The position numbers were made by a program, and so were the translations under genes. Source: Streptomyces sp. LUP30 (GTDB lineage Bacteria; Actinomycetota; Actinomycetes; Streptomycetales; Streptomycetaceae). From it: a DNA stretch of 64,000 nt. Numbering within the stretch: the stretch's first letter is position 1; the number at the start of each line of letters is the position of its first letter. Under the pieces are notes generated by a model. It ran no database searches. It saw nothing but the letters and a program-made list of their open reading frames with translations, and was not told the DNA's origin. The stretch spans positions 7,182-71,181 of the forward strand of contig NZ_MJAJ01000001.1 in assembly GCF_001746365.1 (NCBI RefSeq), read 5' to 3'. Positions 59,797 through 64,000 of this stretch are shown in pieces.

Positions 59797-61257
59797 TCAG
59801 GCCGGCTCTTCGACGGAGTGGGAGTCGGTGAGCGTGAGCGCACCGCCTGCCGCGATCAGACCGACGATCACCGCGAGTACGGCGTACGTGATCCGCTCGC
59901 CTCGGAAGAAGGACTGCACGAGGTCGCTGCTCCATGCGCCCGCGGGCAGTTGGGTGGTGACTAGTGCGGCGATCAGGGTGCCGACGACAGCGGTGCCGAC
60001 GCTGGTCCCGATCTCCTGAGCGGTGTCGTTGAGGGCGGTGCCGATCGACGTGCGGTTGGCCGGCATCGCGTCGACCAGGGCGATGGCACAGATCGTCATG
60101 ACGGTGCGCAGCCCGATCGTCATCACGACCATGGAGACGGCGATGGCGGCGTACCCGTGGTCGACGCCCCAGGCGAGGCCGGCCAGGGCAGCGGCCAGGC
60201 AGGCCGCGCCGACCAGGCAGGCGACCCGGTGCCCGAACCGCTTGCCGAGCCATTCCGACAGCGGCGTCGCGACGATCATGGTCACGATGATCGGCAGGTT
60301 CGCGAGGCCTGCGCGTACGGGGCTCCAACCGTAGGCGTACTGGAAGTGGAGGATGAGCCCGAACATCACGCCGGCCATCGCGATGGACGTGCCGGTCTGG
60401 GCGATGGCCGCGCCGCGGACGGTGCCGCTGGAAAAGATCTTGAGGTCCAGCATGGGCGCTGCGCTGCGGCGCTCGTGCCACACGAACGCGACGCCCGTCG
60501 CCACGGCACCGAGGATCGACGTGACGGTGGCAGAGGAGAGCCAGCCGTGCTCGATGCCGCTGGTCAGGGAGTAACAGGCCAGGCCGATGGTCAGGAGGCT
60601 GAGGACGGCACCCGGCAGATCGAGCCGGTCCCTGGTCAGGTCCTCGGGCCGGTCGGCGGCTACCCCGAGGCGCACGCCGATGGCCGCGACCAGCGCGATC
60701 GGCGCGTTGACGACCAGCAGCCACTCCCAGCGCACATGGGCGAGGGCCGTGCCGCCCAGCAGCGGGCCGAGGACGAAGCCGGACATGCCGACGACGATCA
60801 TCAGGGTCATCGCGCGCATGCGCAGCGCTTGGTCGTCGAAGAGCCGGAAGACGAGGGAGTTGGTGATGGGCGCCATGGCGGCGGCGGCGATGCCAAGCCC
60901 TGCACGCAGCGCGATGAGCTGCCCTGCGGAGTTGACGGCGGCGACGCAGAGGCTGAGCAGCCCGAACATGGCGAGGCCGACGAGCAGCACCCGCCGTCGC
61001 CCGAGCCTGTCGGCGAGCGACCCTGCCGTGAGGAGGAGGCCGCCGAAGGTCAGCGAGTAGGCGCCGGTGACCCATTGCAGAGCGGTCGTGCCGCTGCCGA
61101 GGTCGCGGCCGATGGTGGGGAGCGCGATCGAGAGCAGCGTGTTGTCGACCATCTCGACGAAGAAGGCCAGGCAGAGCGCGGCCAGGGGGACCCAGGCTGC
61201 GCGCAGCGACGGATAGGTGCGGCTTGAAGGTGGAGCGAAATCGGTGACGGCGGTCAT
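59797..61257 (-). CDS. MFS multidrug exporter (14-TM DHA2 type)
   Basis: A 486-aa transporter from ATG with GGGAGGGGG about nine bases upstream. The first helix carries PLAALCLAFFVEMVDNTLLS (the acidic D of DHA2 proton antiporters), followed by PTIGRDLG and LQWVTGAYSLTFGGLLL. The A-motif GSLADRLGRRRVLL and the antiporter C-motif GMSGFVLGPLLGG are both present. Further helices run to the end, with the central DHA2 extra pair. It exports a toxic compound using proton motive force. It is divergent from a TetR gene across a triple operator, so substrate-induced expression is likely. Confidence 0.9.
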   Translation of the reverse strand: MTAVTDFAPPSSRTYPSLRAAWVPLAALCLAFFVEMVDNTLLSIALPTIGRDLGSGTTALQWVTGAYSLTFGGLLLTAGSLADRLGRRRVLLVGLAMFGLLSLCVAAVNSAGQLIALRAGLGIAAAAMAPITNSLVFRLFDDQALRMRAMTLMIVVGMSGFVLGPLLGGTALAHVRWEWLLVVNAPIALVAAIGVRLGVAADRPEDLTRDRLDLPGAVLSLLTIGLACYSLTSGIEHGWLSSATVTSILGAVATGVAFVWHERRSAAPMLDLKIFSSGTVRGAAIAQTGTSIAMAGVMFGLILHFQYAYGWSPVRAGLANLPIIVTMIVATPLSEWLGKRFGHRVACLVGAACLAAALAGLAWGVDHGYAAIAVSMVVMTIGLRTVMTICAIALVDAMPANRTSIGTALNDTAQEIGTSVGTAVVGTLIAALVTTQLPAGAWSSDLVQSFFRGERITYAVLAVIVGLIAAGGALTLTDSHSVEEPA

Positions 61258-61285
61258 GGCCGGCCCCCTCCCTGAACGTCGCAAC

Positions 61286-61336
61286 GAACGACGTTCGATA
61301 TTGGAACGTGGTTCGATACTAGAACGACGTTCGATA
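61286..61336. promoter_or_regulatory. Three 18-bp-spaced operator repeats between exporter and TetR
   Basis: GAACGACGTTCGATA occurs at 61286 and 61322, with a variant GAACGTGGTTCGATA at 61304; starts are exactly 18 bases apart. The GAACGACGTTC core of the outer copies is a perfect palindrome. The array lies between the exporter start (61257) and the TetR gene and is the obvious binding site of that repressor. Confidence 0.8.
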
Positions 61337-61365
61337 TGAGGGCAAGCTGTGATTGGATGGATGCC

Positions 61366-62082
61366 ATGACAGGCCCGCGAATGCTCCCCTCCGAAGGCTC
61401 TCCCCGTGGGCGCAAGCGTGCTTCGCACTCGCTGGAGGCTGTCCTCGGCGCAGCCGTGGCCCTGCTCGACGAGGCGGGCGCACCGGCACTGACCTTCCGC
61501 GCGCTCGCCGCCCGTCTCGGCACCGGTGTCGGCACCATCTACTGGTACGTCTCAAACAAGGAGGAACTGCTCGACCGCGCCACCGACCACGCGATCGGGG
61601 AGGCCCTGGCCCTCGTCGAGGGGCATCCGGAGAGCGACGACCCGATCGCCGACCTCCGTGCAATGGCCATCACGCTGTTCGACGCGATCGTCGACCGGCC
61701 CTGGCTGACGGCGTACTTCATGCGCAACACCGACGTGCAGGGCAACTCGCTGCGGCTGTACGAGAAGCTCGGCCAGCAGACCCTCCGCCTCGACCTCACG
61801 CCGCGGCAACGTTTCCACGCAGTGTCGGCGATCACGGGCGTTGTCATCGGCACGGCCGCCGACCTGGGCGCGGAGATCCCTCAGGAAGTGCTCGACGGCC
61901 ACATGGACCGCGACGCGTACCTCGACCGCTTCGTCGAGCAGTGGCGGTCGCTCGACAGCGTCGAATTTCCGTTCGTGCAGCAGATCGCCGACGAATTCGC
62001 TGGGCACGACGACAGGGACCAGTTTGTCGCCGCACTGGAGCTGACTTTGTCAGGCCTCCGCCTTCAGGCCGGAACCAAGTGA
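61366..62082 (+). CDS. TetR-family repressor of the exporter
   Basis: A 238-aa regulator. ATG 61366 is the first start after the operator array; ATGs at 61336 and 61357 are alternatives. The helix-turn-helix is AAVALLDEAGAPALTFRALA and ARLGTGVGTIYWYVSNKEEL, the TetR/ActII type with a YWYV recognition end. The ligand domain contains MRNTDVQGNSLRLYEKLGQQ. It belongs to the group controlling tetracycline- or antibiotic-type exporters. The neighbouring MFS gene is the expected target. Confidence 0.9.
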   Translation: MTGPRMLPSEGSPRGRKRASHSLEAVLGAAVALLDEAGAPALTFRALAARLGTGVGTIYWYVSNKEELLDRATDHAIGEALALVEGHPESDDPIADLRAMAITLFDAIVDRPWLTAYFMRNTDVQGNSLRLYEKLGQQTLRLDLTPRQRFHAVSAITGVVIGTAADLGAEIPQEVLDGHMDRDAYLDRFVEQWRSLDSVEFPFVQQIADEFAGHDDRDQFVAALELTLSGLRLQAGTK

Positions 62083-62683
62083 CCCAAAACCTCGCTGAGC
62101 CGCCGTTCGCGCGCCGGCCCGACCACCAACCTGCACCCGGCCGTCGAGCAGCGGCAAAAGTTCATGCCGATCGTCATCACCGTGAGGCAGCGAGGTGATT
62201 CCCCACGCTCCGAGAGTAGGAGCGGCCCCCACCTCCAGCGCCTGGTCGCTGCCACCATGGATCAGTAGGGCCGAATCGACGTGCTGGTGAACAACGCGAG
62301 GCGTTGAGGGATGCGGGGCGGAGCATCGGCGATCCGCTCGCTGACCGTCGGCACGGAGGTCGCCCCCCGCCAGAACGGCGCACGCGGTCAGTGCGAGCAC
62401 GATAACCAGAGCGCGCGTACGCCGCCTGGGTCTCTGGCCGGGAAGCGATGGGTGCGTCTGCGGGCACGGTCTTCCACGTCGATCACGGGGCATGGAGAAC
62501 CCCATGATCTTGGAAGCCCTGCCTGTCACGTTCCGGTGGCACAACCGAGGACAGATCGTCACGAACCAGGCGTTCCAGTGGTCGGGGCGACCACCGCGAA
62601 ATCCGGGTAATCCACAGGCCGGAACGTGATCGGTAGTTCCTCCGTACGCTGCTGCCCGAGTCGATCACACGGGGGTGTGCAGG
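62083..62683. other. Non-coding stretch
   Basis: About 600 bases without a convincing gene. A scrap at 62273-62306 encodes GRIDVLVNNA, the NNAG motif region of short-chain dehydrogenases, preceded and followed by stops. The rest is unassigned. Confidence 0.4.
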
Positions 62684-62928
62684 ATGCGGTACGGCGTGGT
62701 GGTGGATGAGCTCGCGGTCGAGGTCTTGGCGCAGCTGCCGGACAACCGGGCCCGCCAGGAGGTGATGGCGCTCGTGAGGTCGCGCGGATGGACCCGCGGA
62801 CCTGGCCCGACGTACGGGACCCGGGATCCGTGGAGGAGATCCGGCAGGCGTTCGGCCGACAGTGCTGAATCCAGTACATGCCGCATGCCGGGGCGATCGA
62901 GGTCCGTGACATCGGGTGGGTGGGCTGA
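62684..62928 (+). pseudogene. RelE-like toxin gene with frameshift and opal codon
   Basis: From ATG: MRYGVVVDELAVEVLAQLPD, NRARQEVMALVRSR. The frame shifts near 62785 and goes on as DPRTWPDVRDPGSVEEIRQA, FGRQC, then TGA at 62866-62868, and IQYMPHAGAIEVRDIGWVG with a natural stop at 62926. The helical start and the basic-strand end fit RelE/ParE-type small toxins, and the TGA stands where a tryptophan (TGG) is expected. No antitoxin gene is seen nearby. Confidence 0.5.
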
Positions 62929-63082
62929 CGCCTGGCCCCCTGCTGACGCGAGGGGCCCACGCCACTGACACGGGGCGGGCCAGCCGCTGACACGAGAGCG
63001 AGAGAGCCGCGGCTTCAGCGCAAGCGGTAGCCGAGGAGCGCGAGGCGGCGACCGCTGCGCGGTGCTGGTAGGCGCGCAGCCC

Positions 63083-63918
63083 TCAGCGGTGGCGGAGTTC
63101 CTCGGACCAGGTACGGAGCTGGTCTTCGAGGGTGAGGTTGTCGCCGCGGGCCACGGTCTGGAGCAGCTGCGCGCACACGGTCGCTTCGGCGGCTAGGCCG
63201 GCCGGGCTGCTTAGGGCGGGGAAGGCGGCGCGGACGCGGGCGGCGACGTCCTCCTGGAGCAGCGTGTAGGCGTAGAGCGTGGCGGCGTCGAAGCCTTCCG
63301 GAGCGCGCCCCAGCCCTCCCAGTCCAGAAGCCGCAGGGGCGCCGCGGTGAGGTTCGCCCAGTGCAGGTCGGAGTGGGCGGCGCTCCAGCGGGTCACGGCC
63401 GGGGCCGGGATGCCCACGAACTCGGGGATCGCCCGGTCCATGTACTGCTGGCGTACGGCGACGCGGTCGGTGTCGACGGCCGCCACCTTCTCCAGTGCCC
63501 CGGCGAGGTCCTGCCACCAGGAGTCCGGCAGTTGGAGGTCGTGCTGGAGGACCGGGTCGTCGGACAGGACCGGCTGGTCGACGCGGGCCGACAGTTCTGC
63601 CCGGTAGGCGGTGGTGTCGTCGACGGCGTCGTGGACAGCCAGGAGGGCGGGCCGGCGCCCGTCGAGGTCTCCGAAGGCGTGCTGTGCGTCGAGGGCTCCG
63701 TCCCACAGCTTCCCCGACGCCTTGTCCTCCGGTGAGGACACACGCCGCAGCCACGCTCGTTGCCCGGTGGCGGTGCGGGCCGGAGCACCCAGGGTGCGCC
63801 CGGCCCAACCCCAGAACTCCCCGCCCGGCTCGACTCGTACGTCCAGAGCCTGGGCAGCGCGGGCGTGGCGGGCGCGCATCCGCTGTTCGGTGCCCGGGTC
63901 AGGGGGAGGCGAGTACAC
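63083..63918 (-). pseudogene. Aminoglycoside-phosphotransferase-family gene, one-base deletion
   Basis: The frame from GTG 63918 carries WLRRVSSPEDKASGKLWDGA and YMDRAIPEFVGIPAPAVTRW. The catalytic loop AAHSDLHWANLTAAPLRLLD and the metal-site LLDWEGWG follow. Just after WEGWG, near 63310, one base is missing, and the C-terminal 75 residues (APEGFDAATLYAYTLLQEDV, TLEDQLRTWSEELRHR) are in a neighbouring frame. Adding one C would restore about 278 residues. All catalytic residues lie before the break. An assembly error is as likely as a real mutation. Confidence 0.7.
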
Positions 63919-64000
63919 CAGTGATCTCCCACAACTTGGCAGCGTTCAGCGAGGGTTGGGCGACGGCGCTGGCCGCCTGACTCCAGTGTGGCGCACCGGA
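63919..64000. other. Upstream edge of the phosphotransferase gene
   Basis: The last 80 bases contain the upstream region of the phosphotransferase gene and no recognised feature before the window ends. Confidence 0.3.

Noticed and set aside
62273..62306. Short-chain dehydrogenase
   Set aside because: Only the NNA-motif peptide survives between stop codons; too short to annotate as a gene.
1..64000. CRISPR array
   Set aside because: Regular direct repeats with spacers were looked for, especially in the repeat-rich 29.8-30.4 kb and 18.2-19.0 kb regions. Those repeats encode pentapeptide and Sel1 units respectively.
1..64000. tap (telomere-associated protein) gene
   Set aside because: A protein of about 700 residues with Tap features should precede tpg. 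None was recognised upstream of any of the three tpg loci within the window.

Overview
The window is very GC-rich DNA with G/C-heavy third codon positions and GTG and TTG starts. Together with copies of the telomere terminal-protein gene tpg, this points to an actinomycete, almost certainly a Streptomyces. Tpg caps the ends of linear Streptomyces replicons, so the segment is probably a chromosome arm close to a telomere or part of a linear plasmid. No rRNA, tRNA, CRISPR array or core housekeeping cluster is visible. Many recognisable genes are truncated, shifted by one base or carry a stop codon. That is typical of a decaying arm, although raw-assembly indels cannot be excluded from sequence alone.

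Layout. 1-2.5 kb: 3' end of a tpg, a hypothetical gene and a CoiA-like nuclease-fold gene. 2.5-8.0 kb: Tn7-like transposition module tniQ-tnsA-tnsB-tnsC, with tniQ frameshifted. 8.2-10.9 kb: IS5-type remnant, a large secreted protein and a broken tyrosine recombinase. 10.9-22.1 kb: SUFU-domain gene; two copies of an unfamiliar coiled-coil, GGSGW-domain and C-terminal-domain gene bracketing a patatin-like lipase and a methyltransferase remnant; then an XRE/P-loop NTPase/Sel1-repeat protein, a small membrane protein, a trypsin-like peptidase and a zinc-ribbon protein. 22.1-28.5 kb: gene graveyard with IS scraps, pseudogenes with single stop codons and small secreted proteins. 28.6-33.2 kb: pentapeptide-repeat membrane protein, an intact IS110-family insertion, a hypothetical gene and a tpg fragment. 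33.4-37.7 kb: TetR plus hydrolase operon with its operator, an IS21 istB scrap, a complete tpg, a dehalogenase-like hydrolase held between inverted repeats, and a Tn3 remnant.

37.7-43.2 kb: ABC transporter operon (ATPase and two permeases) divergent from a histidine kinase/response regulator pair. 43.2-48.5 kb: integrase, AraC, ene-reductase and helicase-associated remnants, a second orphan TniQ, and a perfect 32-bp palindrome. 48.5-54.2 kb: large secreted alpha/beta hydrolase with Calx-beta-like repeats, then an overlapping AlaX, XRE-cupin and L-threonine aldolase operon. 54.3-64 kb: DNA-ligase remnant, a small gene disrupted by nine copies of a 7-bp repeat, two TetR-controlled divergent pairs (alpha/beta hydrolase; MFS exporter) with readable operators, a second inverted-repeat-bounded passenger gene, more recombinase scraps and a frameshifted phosphotransferase.

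How the parts work together. TnsABC and TniQ would form a cut-and-paste transposition machine. Three regulator/target pairs (33.4, 56.4 and 61.3 kb) look autoregulated through palindromic operators. The kinase/regulator pair probably controls the adjacent ABC exporter. The AlaX/XRE-cupin/threonine aldolase operon looks like a small amino-acid response unit. The XRE-NTPase-repeat gene beside a trypsin-like peptidase resembles the parts list of bacterial conflict systems and is the best candidate here for an undescribed system.
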